64,000 nt of DNA from Rhodococcus sp. OK302 (lineage in GTDB: Bacteria > Actinomycetota > Actinomycetes > Mycobacteriales > Mycobacteriaceae): contig NZ_NPJZ01000002.1 of NCBI RefSeq assembly GCF_002245895.1, positions 434,001-498,000 on the forward strand, given 5' to 3'. This document shows, one piece after another, positions 46,843 to 55,722 of the stretch. How positions within the stretch are numbered: position 1 is the first letter of the stretch; every line of letters starts with the position of its first letter. The translations under genes were made by a program, and so were the position numbers. The notes beneath the pieces are model-generated. The model made no database searches. It was not told the DNA's origin and saw only the letters and a program-made list of their open reading frames with translations.

Positions 46843-48018
46843 GTGAAGTCGAAATTGTTGATTCCGGTCCTGGCATTGGGCGTCTTCGGAATCATCACGA
46901 CCGAGATGGGGATCATCGGGGTTCTGCCCCAGATCTCCGAGAAGTTCGGCATCAGCACATCCAGTGCGGGATGGTTGGTCGGTGTATTCGCACTTGTCGT
47001 GGCAGTGACGGGTCCGTTCATGACGCTCGTCGCGTCGGGAATCAACAGGAAAACCGTTCTGCTGGTGGCGATTGCGGTGTTCGCGGTATCCAATCTGGTT
47101 TACGCGACGACATCGAGTTTCGAGGTGATGTTCGCTTTCCGGATCATTCCCGCCGTCGCGCATCCGGTCTTCTTCGCGGTCGCACTTGCGAGTGCGGTTC
47201 GTTCGGTGCCGCCGGAGAAGGCCGCCGCTGCGACGACGAAGGTGTTTGCCGGTGTCACAGTCGGATTCGCCTTCGGTGTGCCGTTGACGTCGTATCTGGC
47301 CGAGAACTTCTCGGTGTCGACGGCGTTTGTCTTCGGTGCCGGAATCAACGTTCTCGCGTTCGTGGGAATCATGGCACTCCTGCCCTCGTCGCCGGTGACG
47401 CAACAGATGTCGTACGGTGCGCAGGTCGGGATCCTACGACGGCCGCGAGTGTGGTTGACGGTTATCTCGGTTATGTTCGTCTTTTCTGCCATGTTCTCGG
47501 TGTACGGCTATTTCGCCGAGTATCTCGGTGACGTGACGGGGATGAGTGGATCGTGGATCAGCGCGATGCTCTTGGCTTTCGGTGTTGTGATGATCTTCGG
47601 GAACTTCGTGTTCGGAGCGATGCTCGGGAAGAGCGTTGTACGAACGGTTGTAGCCTTTCCGGTTCTGTACGTCGTGGTGTACGTGCTGATTTATCTCGTG
47701 GGTCCGCACTCCGTCCCGATGATTGTCGGTGTGTTGATCTGGGGAGTGGTGCATTCGGGCGGGCTGGTCGTCTCGCAGAGTTGGATGGGAAGGGATGCCG
47801 TAGATGCACCTGAATTCGGCAACAGCTTGTTCATCTCGTTCTCCAATCTGGGGATCACGGTGGGGACGATGGTCGGCGGATGGTTTCTCGGACACCTGGG
47901 AACGCGTCAATTGGTTTGGGCCGGAGTGCTGTTCGCGGTACTCGGGCTGATGACAATCACCGCCCGGTTGGCGCTCGGAGGAGTTCACCGCGAAAGCGGT
48001 GCCAGAGTTCCGGTGTAG
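46843..48018 (+). CDS. MFS efflux transporter (AraJ/DHA1-like)
   Basis: A 391-residue, 12-helix transporter. LGVFGIITTEMGIIGVLPQI in helix 1 and FVFGAGINVLAF around helix 5-6 are typical of AraJ/CmlA-like drug or sugar efflux proteins of the DHA1 group. GTG 46843 follows GGAGG by 8 bp and begins MKSKLLIPVLAL; the ATG at 46810 would add a non-hydrophobic leader. The ArsR gene just upstream suggests inducible export of a toxic compound. Confidence 0.9.
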   Translation: MKSKLLIPVLALGVFGIITTEMGIIGVLPQISEKFGISTSSAGWLVGVFALVVAVTGPFMTLVASGINRKTVLLVAIAVFAVSNLVYATTSSFEVMFAFRIIPAVAHPVFFAVALASAVRSVPPEKAAAATTKVFAGVTVGFAFGVPLTSYLAENFSVSTAFVFGAGINVLAFVGIMALLPSSPVTQQMSYGAQVGILRRPRVWLTVISVMFVFSAMFSVYGYFAEYLGDVTGMSGSWISAMLLAFGVVMIFGNFVFGAMLGKSVVRTVVAFPVLYVVVYVLIYLVGPHSVPMIVGVLIWGVVHSGGLVVSQSWMGRDAVDAPEFGNSLFISFSNLGITVGTMVGGWFLGHLGTRQLVWAGVLFAVLGLMTITARLALGGVHRESGARVPV

Positions 48019-48434
48019 GTTTTCGACAGTGGTTGCGCGAACTCGCCGCGTGCGTTCGTCGCCAGAATGTTAGGCCACCCGGGGCAATCTGCGAGCATAG
48101 AACGTACCGGCTGGCCTACCTTTTCCTGGAAGCGGCAAATGTCTCAGCCTCGAAAGGTTGGGGGCTTCTGTCGTGCAACGGGTTTACACAGTCAGTCTGC
48201 TGGGCACCTAAGGCTTGCTGCGGCGAATCTGTGGGCAGATTCCGCCGCGCCTGACCCGCTCTCCGGCTGTCACTCGCCGGAGGGCGGGTCCTTCCCACTC
48301 ATCCAGGGGGTGTAGCCGGACCGCACACAGCGGCCCAGCTGTGCACCTACACCAGACGCAGGTGAGTTCGCGGCTAGGGCGTGTCTGGCACCGGTTCGCC
48401 CTGGACGGGTACCCCTTGTCGGCGAGAACGCACG
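48019..48434. other. intergenic, no supported gene
   Basis: About 415 bp between the MFS gene and the IS1380 fragment. No homology to the other IS1380 copy until about 48435. Confidence 0.4.
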
Positions 48435-49060
48435 AAGAGCGACCTCATCCCGGCGCTCAACTGCGGTTGACCGACCGCGATGGTCTGCGGCTGACCGCGT
48501 TCGTGACCAACACTTCTGTCGGGAGCCTGCAAACCTTGGAGCTACGACATCGCCGCGGGCCCGTTGCGAAGACCGCATCCGATCCGCCAGGGACACGGGT
48601 TTGACGAACCTGCCGTTGCACGGATTTTCGCAGAATGAGATCTGGTTGGCGGTCGTCGCCCTCGCTTCCGAGCTGACCACTTGGATGCAAATGCTGGCAT
48701 TGACCAGCAGTGACGCACGCCGGTGGGAACCGAAACGACTGCGCCTGCGCGTGTTTTCGATCGCCGGGCGCATCGCCCGCCATGCTCGGAAAACACGCCT
48801 GCGCCTATCGGAGCGGGCACCGTGGTCCGGACTGATCACGGCAGCGTTGGCCAGGCTGGAGGCGTTGCCGGCACCGACCTAAATCACGGTGAATCTTGTT
48901 GGCATGAGCGGAAAGAGCACGACTTCGGAGAAATGGAATCCGGCAGCATCCCGACTGCACACGGGTCGACCGGTCATGCCCGGATGCGCATTCGGGTGCT
49001 GCTGGTCTGATCGGTGAACCGATCAGACCAGCAGCGGCCTCTCATGAAAGATTGAGGCTA
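48435..49060 (+). mobile_element. IS1380-family element, 3' fragment (copy A)
   Basis: The last ~625 bp of an IS1380 element, matching copy B (51502-52127) with only two mismatches noticed (near 48703 and 48931). It includes the end of the transposase (LPLHGFSQNEIWLAVVALAS, stop at 48882), the same frameshift near 48555 and the terminal hairpin at 48998-49035. The 5' two thirds are missing. Confidence 0.85.
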
Positions 49061-49124
49061 GGTTCCAGACGGAGCATGCCGGGCGGACTAAGTCTCAGAA
49101 ACTGAGCTCGTTTAGTGAGACCAG

Positions 49125-49944
49125 TCAACGCCAGCCACACTCAGCTGTACCGGGACAGTTACAGGGGGACAACACCCACGGACTCCTTTTCTCCTTCAGT
49201 GCATCGGACGCAATGCCGATAATGCCATCGAGGGTTACGGCTTTTCCGCCCCAAGCTGCGCGCCCGAGTATGTAGCTTCGAGCAAATATCGACCAGGACG
49301 GATAGTTGCTTATTACCTGTGAGCCCACAAACGCAAAGATGCGATCTCGCTCGGCCGAATCAATGTAACCGAAATCGCTGCACAGCCGGGCCAGCGTGAT
49401 GAGTCGGCCCAGGTCCCAGGCCAGAATCCCCCTCGTGTAGTGCTCGGGAAGGTAAGGGCCATTGACAGGATCTTTGAGCAGCCGAAATGTCTCATCGATA
49501 TTCGCCAGCATCCTCTGGGCCTTTGCGTTCGCCGTCGCGCGGGCCTCCTCATCAGAGAAGAGATCGCTGTGGGCAAGGGCATCGTCGATCCCAGCCGCAC
49601 GAAGATTTGCGTCTTTACTTGCATACTCGCGATAGACGATGTCAAAAATGGACCGATCTCCGGATTCCATGAGCCAGTTCAGCGTTTCGGTCGCCTGGAC
49701 CGGGGAATGAATAGACCACGCCGAAGTCAGGCCGTGAGCAATGCGGTCGCTGGAGAGGCCTGTTGCTAAGCTGTCCGAATAAGCCATGATCTGTTCGGAG
49801 TTGACGAGTCCGGCACCGAGGGCCTGCTGCTCAAGAAGACTCAACGTCGCCGTCGCAGAATTTCTTCTGTACTTCTTACCGGAGAGGGCCTCACTTCTTA
49901 CCGGAGAGGGCCTCAAAGAATGTCGACAGACGACCGGAGCCCAT
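49125..49944 (-). pseudogene. DUF1266 protein gene broken by a 22-bp duplication
   Basis: From ATG 49944 the frame reads MGSGRLSTFFEALSGKK and then meets TGA inside the second copy of a 22-bp tandem repeat (49871-49914). With one copy the frame would run on through YRRNSATATLSLLEQQALG, AWDLGRLITLARLCSDFGYI and SWSIFARSYILGRAAWGG, the hallmarks of DUF1266, to 49125. The family is common near secretion and toxin loci but has no proven role. ATG 49944 overlaps the upstream gene's stop (TAATG). A TTG at 49916 could restart translation. Confidence 0.75.
49871..49914. repeat. exact 22-bp tandem duplication inside DUF1266 gene
   Basis: Two identical 22-bp units, each beginning ACTTCTTACCGGAGAGGG on the plus strand, lie end to end. 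Since 22 is not a multiple of 3, gain or loss of one unit switches the reading frame. Confidence 0.9.
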
Positions 49945-50483
49945 TAGACGGTTACTGCTTTGAATGATGCGTTGTCTGCCTTTTGCTTCAGTGCGTCAAC
50001 AAGCACAGCGAACTCTTCATGGTTCTTCATGTCATCCGCGTCGAATGTTACCTTGGAGGGTTTGGCAGCGGGTGCTGTTATTTTTATAGTGTTTTCGTCG
50101 CCAGTGGTGATGGAAATTTTGGTCATCTGATCGAAAGGAAGAGTTGCCAGTACACCTTTGTAGCCGCGAACACGAGTGAAGGTGACGGAGTCATCGCTGA
50201 TAACAATCTTCGCACCGTGGCTTTGAGCAGCCTTCTTTTTGAGCAGGGTGCTGATGCTCAGCAGTGTCACGAGTATTCCGATCGCAGTGAGAAGTCCATT
50301 CGCAACCCCGTCCGGAAGCTCGAGCTGGAATGTTCCTATGCTCATCTGCTCGATGGGGAACAGGATCGTGATGACGATGAGGGCCGGGCCGATGAGACTG
50401 AAGATGATCTCCAATACCGAAAAGGAGGGTTTGTTCTGAATGATTTTCACTGGAAACTTTCTTTCATTTAGGCGCTGCGACAT
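49944..50483 (-). CDS. two-helix membrane protein with PH-like C-terminal domain
   Basis: A 179-residue protein with two transmembrane helices (VLEIIFSLIGPALIVITILF; LLTAIGILVTLLSISTLL) and a C-terminal beta-rich domain (AKIVISDDSVTFTRVRGY, LPFDQMTKISITTGD) resembling bacterial PH domains. ATG 50483 is taken; GTG 50450 is possible. It is translationally coupled (TAATG) to the DUF1266 gene. Similar two-gene units accompany polymorphic toxin loci, but function is unknown. Confidence 0.6.
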   Translation of the reverse strand: MSQRLNERKFPVKIIQNKPSFSVLEIIFSLIGPALIVITILFPIEQMSIGTFQLELPDGVANGLLTAIGILVTLLSISTLLKKKAAQSHGAKIVISDDSVTFTRVRGYKGVLATLPFDQMTKISITTGDENTIKITAPAAKPSKVTFDADDMKNHEEFAVLVDALKQKADNASFKAVTV

Positions 50484-50556
50484 AATACCGCTCGACTTAC
50501 GAGCAGGCGTCCACGGATGGGCTGCTGTGGATTGGGGAGAGTGGAACTTTGATCTG

Positions 50557-51949
50557 GTGAGTAAGTCTACTTCCTCGTACCCGAAACTCTCCGTCGACAT
50601 CACCGGCAGCGCACTCGTGTCGCACGGCGGAGCCGTAACCCTGATCCGCACCGCCGAAAAAACCGGCCTGACCGCAGCTTTGTCCGAAGCTTTGTCGCCG
50701 TGGCGCAAACCCACCGCCCACCACGACCCGGGCAAAATCATTCTCGATCTCGCACTCTCCCCCGCCGTCGGTGGTGACTGCCTCGCCGACATCGCGACCC
50801 TGCGTGAACAACCCGCCGTCTTCGGTCCGGTCGCATCCGATGCGACGGTATCCCGGCTGATCACACGTCTCGCAGCAGACGGACCGGCCGCATTGTCCGC
50901 GATCAACTCCGCCCGCGCCGCAGCCCGAAAAGCGGCGTGGTCGCACGCCGGAATTCATGCACCCGACCACCACATCGATGCGCAGGGACCACTGATGTCG
51001 ACCTCGACGCCACCCTCGTCACCTCCCATTCAGAGAAGGAACGCACTGCACCGAACTTCAAGCGGGGCTACGGTTTCCATCCAATGCTGGCGTTCGTAGA
51101 CCACGGCGAACACGGCACCGGAGAACTCTTGAGTTTCCTGCTGCGGCCCGGAAACACCGGATCCAATACCGCCGTCGACCACATTCTGGTGACCCGACAA
51201 GCATTGGCACAGTTGCCGTTTCGAGCCAGCGGTGCGGTCGGGAAGAAAGTGCTGATCCGTACCGACGGTGCCGGCGGAACCCACGCCTTCCTCCAATATT
51301 TGACCGCCCGAAAGTTGTCGTATTCGGTCGGGTTCACCTTGACCGACGCGATGGCAGAGGCGGTGGACGACATTCCCGAAGACTTGTGGATGCCGGCACT
51401 CGATTCGAGCGGCGGCATCCGAGTCGGAGCATGGGTTGCGGAACTGACCGGACTCGTCCAGTTGTCAGGCTGGCCTGCAGGGGTGCGGCTAGTCGTCCGC
51501 AAAGAGCGACCTCATCCCGGCGCTCAACTGCGGTTGACCGACCGCGATGGTCTGCGGCTGACCGCGTTCGTGACCAACACTTCTGTCGGGAGCCTGCAAA
51601 CCTTGGAGCTACGACATCGCCGCGGGCCCGTTGCGAAGACCGCATCCGATCCGCCAGGGACACGGGTTTGACGAACCTGCCGTTGCACGGATTTTCGCAG
51701 AATGAGATCTGGTTGGCGGTCGTCGCCCTCGCTTCCGAGCTGACCACTTGGATGCAAATGCTGGCATTGGCCAGCAGTGACGCACGCCGGTGGGAACCGA
51801 AACGACTGCGCCTGCGCGTGTTTTCGATCGCCGGGCGCATCGCCCGCCATGCTCGGAAAACACGCCTGCGCCTATCGGAGCGGGCACCGTGGTCCGGACT
51901 GATCACGGCAGCGTTGGCCAGGCTGGAGGCGTTGCCGGCACCGACCTAA
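50557..51949 (+). pseudogene. IS1380-family transposase with two frameshifts
   Basis: Segment 1 (SVDITGSALVSHGGAVTLIR to PDHHIDAQGPL) is in one frame, segment 2 (DVDLDATLVTSHSEKERTAP, LIRTDGAGGTHAFLQY, VVRKERPHPGAQLRLTDRDG to LELRHRR) in a second and segment 3 (CEDRIRSARDTGLTNLPLHG to ALPAPT) in a third. Breaks lie near 50995 and 51625. The second break is identical in copy A, so it predates their duplication or is tolerated. Confidence 0.85.
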
Positions 51950-52064
51950 ATCACGGTGAATCTTGTTGGCATGAGCGGAAAGAGCACGACTTCGGCGAAA
52001 TGGAATCCGGCAGCATCCCGACTGCACACGGGTCGACCGGTCATGCCCGGATGCGCATTCGGGT

Positions 52065-52102
52065 GCTGCTGGTCTGATCGGTGAACCGATCAGACCAGCA
52101 GC
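52065..52102. terminator. 18-bp perfect hairpin at IS1380 right end
   Basis: GCTGCTGGTCTGATCGGT, 2-bp loop, exact reverse complement. The same structure occurs at 48998-49035 and, with compensated changes, at 27601-27638. Probably blocks transcription through the element end. Confidence 0.7.
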
Positions 52103-52141
52103 GGCCTCTCATGAAAGATTGAGGCTAAGGAGGTGAATGAG

Positions 52142-52210
52142 ATGGACTGGGCTTTTTGGGGGCCATACCTCCCGCTCGCCATCCTGCTCTATAAGTTCGG
52201 CCTGATCTGA
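52142..52210 (+). CDS. 22-residue hydrophobic peptide with a strong ribosome site
   Basis: ATG 52142 follows AAGGAGG by 8 bp, the best ribosome-binding site in this part of the window. The peptide starts MDWAFWGPYLPL, continues hydrophobic and ends with a Lys and KFGLI before TGA. It would span the membrane once. The frame lies just outside the IS1380 end, so it could be a small membrane peptide, a type I toxin-like peptide or a chance frame. No homologue is known to me. Confidence 0.45.
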   Translation: MDWAFWGPYLPLAILLYKFGLI

Positions 52211-52510
52211 TTCGGCTCGACAGAGGACCGGTACGAAGCTTACTGAGTGGCCCGGTGGATGATCCTCCATCCGACTGTTTCGCTACCGCCAGTCGCCACT
52301 CGTTGCATAGTTATGCACTTCTTCGGTTCGTCTCTCATTCGTTCCATTCTCGGACACTCTCGAACCCATATGGGCAGGGGCACAATACCTTTCGTTACGG
52401 AATCGTTGAGTGTCGCAAAACTCGTCCGAAAACCTTTTGTCGCGCAATTCGTCGTGTCGTCGAGTTCTGCAACACTGTGTGCTGGTGCGCATACTTTTGG
52501 GGTGTGACTC
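52211..52510. other. intergenic, no supported gene
   Basis: 300 bp between the small peptide and the first paired sites. Nothing recognised. Confidence 0.4.
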
Positions 52511-52551
52511 TCGGAATTATTTGGCAGGGTTTCCACGGAATTATTGGCTAC
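52511..52551 (+). repeat. paired 17-bp sites, pair 1 (degenerate)
   Basis: TCGGAATTATTTGGCAG (52511-52527) and ACGGAATTATTGGCTA (52535-52550) in direct orientation, 24 bp apart. Same layout as pairs at 52924 and 57112. Confidence 0.7.
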
Positions 52552-52915
52552 GGAACGCTCGACAGCTCAGATTTCGTTCGAATTCTGCGAGAGCGCCGAA
52601 GATGGAAAAGATGAGTTTGCCGCCGGAGGTGGTGGTGTCGATCGCTTCGGTCAACGATTTGAAGCCGACACCGCGGTCGGCGAGCTTTTCCACGGTCTGC
52701 AGTAGATGGGGGAGTGAGCGATCCAACCGGTCCAGGCGCCAGACGACAAGGGTGTCTCCGTCGCGAAGATGGGAGAGAAGGTCGCTCAGTTGCGGGCGGG
52801 TGGTGGTTGCCACCGGACGCGGTTTCGGTCCAGACCTTGAAACAGCCGGCAGCACTGAGAGCGTCGCTCTGCGGATCATTGGTCTGGTCGGGTAGTCGAG
52901 ACCCTCGCGTAGCCC
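52552..52915 (-). pseudogene. serine recombinase (resolvase) fragment
   Basis: On the minus strand, from 52915 downward: GYARVST, then (frame changes) QSDALSAAGCFKVWTETASG, LSDLLSHLRDGDTLVVWRLD, RLDRSLPHLLQTVEKLADRG and LIFSIFGALAEFERNL. This is the catalytic domain of a resolvase/invertase; the Ser lies in YARVST. At least two frameshifts and loss of the C-terminal HTH make it inactive. It is flanked on both sides by paired 17-bp sites. Confidence 0.85.
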
Positions 52916-52923
52916 TGTGACCC

Positions 52924-52964
52924 TCGGAATTATTTGGCACGTTTTTCACGGAATTATTTGGCAC
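52924..52964 (+). repeat. paired 17-bp sites, pair 2
   Basis: TCGGAATTATTTGGCAC (52924-52940) and ACGGAATTATTTGGCAC (52948-52964), direct repeats spaced 24 bp. They could be resolution sites of the adjacent recombinase or the multiple terminal repeats of an IS21-type element. Confidence 0.8.
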
Positions 52965-52980
52965 TGTGTGAGGGCTGTCA

Positions 52981-53031
52981 GGCGAGGTACCGGTAGACGG
53001 TCGATCGGGCGTGGCCGTCACGGCAATTGCG
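52981..53031 (-). pseudogene. serine recombinase C-terminal tail
   Basis: Minus strand encodes GHARSTVYRYLA followed by TGA, the recognition-helix end of resolvases. Only about 17 codons remain. A mutated copy of the same tail lies at 57168-57220. Confidence 0.55.
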
Positions 53032-53100
53032 CAGTCACGTCTGGTGGAGTACTCGTGCCGAAAATCTAGGGCAATTTGTTACAGGTCGTGACCGGGGAAT

Positions 53101-53589
53101 CTATGCGTTCCATTCGGTGATGGTGGCGTTCTCGATGCCGCCACCGAAGGTGTGGAGCACCAGGAGTGCTTGCCCCGAGGTCACGAGTCGGCCGTCGTCG
53201 GTGAGGCCGATGTCGAGCATTCCGGCCTCACCGTGTACCTGACACCACACGTAGTCCGGAACGTGCATCAGTCCGGACGCCGGGTCGGTGTCGAGGTCTG
53301 CCGAATGTAGGGATACTTCACCGAATACGTTGTCTTCGAGAGCTTCTGCGGCTTCGCGGTCCACCAGTAGTAGCGGGCCGGCACCGATCAATCCGTCGAC
53401 GGGAGGTGCGTGCAGGCCTTGTCCGATCACGGTCTATTCGGATCCGAGCCGTGCCACGACGGACTCGAGGACTCGTTCCCATGCCGCGCCGCGTCCCCGG
53501 CGTGGTGTTGCGGCTTTCATGATCGAATCCGCATCGAACTGTGCACGCATTTCGTCGATTGTCGGTATCCGGGGTTTCTTGTCGGTCAC
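53101..53589 (-). pseudogene. chimeric gene: start of gene Y fused to end of gene X
   Basis: Residues from GTG 53589 (DKKPRIPTIDEMRAQFDADS to VARLGSE) match the N-terminus of the protein at 57793-58581. After an in-frame TAG (53434-53436, where the intact copy has Trp) the frame continues TVIGQGLHA and switches at about 53406 to PPVDGLIGAGPLLLVDREAA, the C-terminal part of the protein at 57279-57698. So an 808-bp deletion fused the two genes in frame and a nonsense mutation followed. A shorter product could start at GTG 53430. Confidence 0.85.
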
Positions 53590-53710
53590 CAGAATCTCCA
53601 TTTCGAGGTCGTTGCTCGTTGCTCATAGGTCGATGTCGACGATCGGATCGATGTTTCGAAGCAGCTGCAGCGAGCGCGCGCTGAGTGCCGCGGTGCCAGC
53701 CCCGTACAGG

Positions 53711-53990
53711 TCAGTCGAGTGGAAACTCGCACAGTTCGACCGAGCTGGGTAGATGCCCTTCCACACGGCATAGTGGTTCAAGCGTCGTAGCGGGAGTCCA
53801 CTGCGTTTCCAACGCAGCAGGCTGGACCGGCCGGAGGTGTTCGACGATTCCGATGAATTGGTCGATCGTGGAGTCGATCAACATCGCCTCGCCCAGAAGG
53901 CTATTCGTCTTCGCCGCGGCAAGAGGATCCCTCAGTCGTTCCCTGGACGCGTGTTCTCTGAAGATATCTGAGATGTCGTGACCGATACCG
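53711..53990 (-). pseudogene. hidden coding remnant, unknown family
   Basis: The minus strand from about 53990 to the stop at 53711-53713 is open and reads like a real protein (DIFREHASRERLRDPLAAAK, MLIDSTIDQFIGIVEHLRPV, ALETQWTPATTLEPLC). An in-frame stop lies just upstream and no start precedes ATG 53884, which would give only 57 residues. It is probably the truncated C-terminus of another immunity-array gene. Confidence 0.45.
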
Positions 53991-54109
53991 ATGAACGAGG
54001 GTCATGCGCGGGTCATGAAGGATTCAGTGCGCGTATCGAATTCGTTAACCGCGCTCACTCCGCGGTGGCGACCCTCGCCAGCAACCACATTCGCACAGTG
54101 GTGCGCAGA

Positions 54110-54745
54110 TCAGGGTTGTGCCGGGTTCGGCCACGCAGTTGCGTCCTTCGATGTCACTGCGGGGTGGGCGATGATGACGGCAATGAATCCGGGAATCGAC
54201 ATCCCCAATCCATGCGAAAGCGTTGCCGCGACCTTGTCTCCTTCGAGCCACGCGTTCGGATTATCTTCGAGGTAGAAACGAAAATTCGTGTCGTACGGTG
54301 GGTTTAGGGATTCGGTCACGACATCGGGTCCGGTCGTGCCGTTCCACATCCACGCCACATAACCAAGGTATTTGGCACTGAGATAATTCCGAAACGAATC
54401 GATCACCCCTGCCGCATAGCCTTTCACTGCGTCCTCGAACCGACCGTACGTCACCGACCCGCTTTCGATGTTGCGTTCGCACGCCGTCATCGCGACGTAC
54501 CCGTTCGCGGTTTTACACACACCCCGATAGCCGCGGAAGTAACCACTACTTCTTCGCGGAAGTTCGGTCACGACGTATCCGTCACCGGAAAACACCGGAT
54601 CGTTCCATTCCATCCCGAACGCGGCAGGAATGACTGCGCGCAGGTAGTCGACGGTTGCGCTGAACTCGGCGACCTCGGCATCAGTCAATGCTCCTGTGCC
54701 GTGGGGGTTGTTCGCTTCCGCCTCGCGGAGAGGGTTCCTGGTCAT
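54110..54745 (-). CDS. hypothetical protein of the immunity-like array
   Basis: A 211-residue soluble protein without recognised family. Balanced composition with many aromatic residues (YFRGYRGVCKTANGYVAMTA, YLGYVAWMWNGTTGPD, YDTNFRFYLEDNPNAW) and an Ala/Ile-rich C-terminus (IPGFIAVIIAHPAV). No signal peptide. ATG 54745 is the first start; a GAGCAG lies about 10 bp upstream. Its place among small unrelated minus-strand genes suggests an immunity role, which is inference. Confidence 0.65.
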   Translation of the reverse strand: MTRNPLREAEANNPHGTGALTDAEVAEFSATVDYLRAVIPAAFGMEWNDPVFSGDGYVVTELPRRSSGYFRGYRGVCKTANGYVAMTACERNIESGSVTYGRFEDAVKGYAAGVIDSFRNYLSAKYLGYVAWMWNGTTGPDVVTESLNPPYDTNFRFYLEDNPNAWLEGDKVAATLSHGLGMSIPGFIAVIIAHPAVTSKDATAWPNPAQP

Positions 54746-54817
54746 GGCTGCTCCTGGATGGGTGTGGTCTGAACATACTGTCCGCTGCCGACGCTCCGTC
54801 GTGGGCGGCGATAACGG

Positions 54818-55081
54818 TCATGGGGCGGACGGCGGATAGATCTCCTTGATGATGTGCACGTCATCGATCATCTCCTCGATGGTCAGCAGGGAAAAGTTGT
54901 CGATGTTCGTGTAATCGGTGCCCTTCCACAGGATCGGAAGCCCTGTCACGGGGTCGATGCGGGTGACTACGAATTGGGTATCGCCGCCGTCCGCCGCGAA
55001 CGCCTCCGCGATCTCACCGGTGAGCATCGCCCAATTCGGCGGCAACGGTTGATCGAGGCTGTACCGGAAGTGCGGTTTCAT
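54818..55081 (-). CDS. small hypothetical protein, immunity-like array
   Basis: An 87-residue acidic protein: MKPHFRYSLDQPLPPNW, a helix LTGEIAEAFAADGG, then QFVVTRIDPVTGLPILWKG and an acidic helix FSLLTIEEMIDDVHII. No family recognised. Size, charge and context match orphan immunity genes. Confidence 0.6.
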   Translation of the reverse strand: MKPHFRYSLDQPLPPNWAMLTGEIAEAFAADGGDTQFVVTRIDPVTGLPILWKGTDYTNIDNFSLLTIEEMIDDVHIIKEIYPPSAP

Positions 55082-55198
55082 GACGTTCTTCAGAATGCAT
55101 TCACCGTTGCAGCATTATTATTTCGATCTTTATTTGGACCCGAGTATTCATAATCGACGGCATTGGTAATTATTTCATGCCGCATGACCGAAACTACT

Positions 55199-55402
55199 TC
55201 ACTGGGACACTCCCTCCAGTTCGTCCGGGTGTGCAATAATCCACGCAACCGTTACTCCCGTGGCTGGATCTGAAAACTCCACATTATATGCATCCTCGGC
55301 GAATATATCTATTATGTATCCAACACTCCCCTCGGGCGCGCCTTGCTCGCTATATCTATCGGTCGTAATTATGACTGAATCATAAATCTTTAGATTGAGC
55401 AT
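55199..55402 (-). CDS. DUF4926-like protein
   Basis: A 67-residue protein matching DUF4926 in pattern: LKIYDSVIITTDRYSEQGAP, EGSVGYIIDIFAEDAYNVEF and a final VAWIIAHPDELEGV. Such SH3-like small proteins accompany toxin-immunity loci. ATG 55402 has AAGGAG 5 bp upstream; in-frame starts further upstream (55480) lack one. Lower GC than neighbours, suggesting recent acquisition. Confidence 0.7.
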   Translation of the reverse strand: MLNLKIYDSVIITTDRYSEQGAPEGSVGYIIDIFAEDAYNVEFSDPATGVTVAWIIAHPDELEGVSQ

Positions 55403-55722
55403 CGTTCTCCTTGATTCACAAATCCGACGAAAGATGTATTGGAAGGGCCAGGTAATGGCGATTTCGGACGGTCGCACCATTCCCCAATTGCTGCCTTCAT
55501 TTTCGGGATCGCCGACTAGCGGGACGCAGCTGTGTCGCGTTGCGTGCGTGCTCGGGCGGTCAGTGCGAGTCCCTGGCTACCGCGGTGGCTAGTCCGTCGA
55601 CGACACCGTTCAAGTCAGAGTTCCTGTGTGAGAAGAGTTTTCCACTCGCAAGATCGGCTGCGATGGCTGGGAATCTGCCAGCAGGGCTGTTGCTATATTC
55701 GGTGCACTATTGAAAATTCGGA
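55403..55722. other. intergenic, no supported gene
   Basis: 320 bp of relatively AT-rich DNA. No gene or clear terminator recognised. Confidence 0.4.

Larger units (their letters stand above)
50557..52126 (+). mobile_element. IS1380-family element (copy B)
   Basis: Contains nearly the whole transposase and the right end with its hairpin. The left inverted repeat was not recognised, so the left boundary given is the transposase start. Confidence 0.75.

Noticed and set aside
54363..54395. another copy of the 17-bp paired sites
   Set aside because: Only half-matches (TATTTGGCACTGAGATAATTCC) inside a coding gene, with altered orientation; probably chance.
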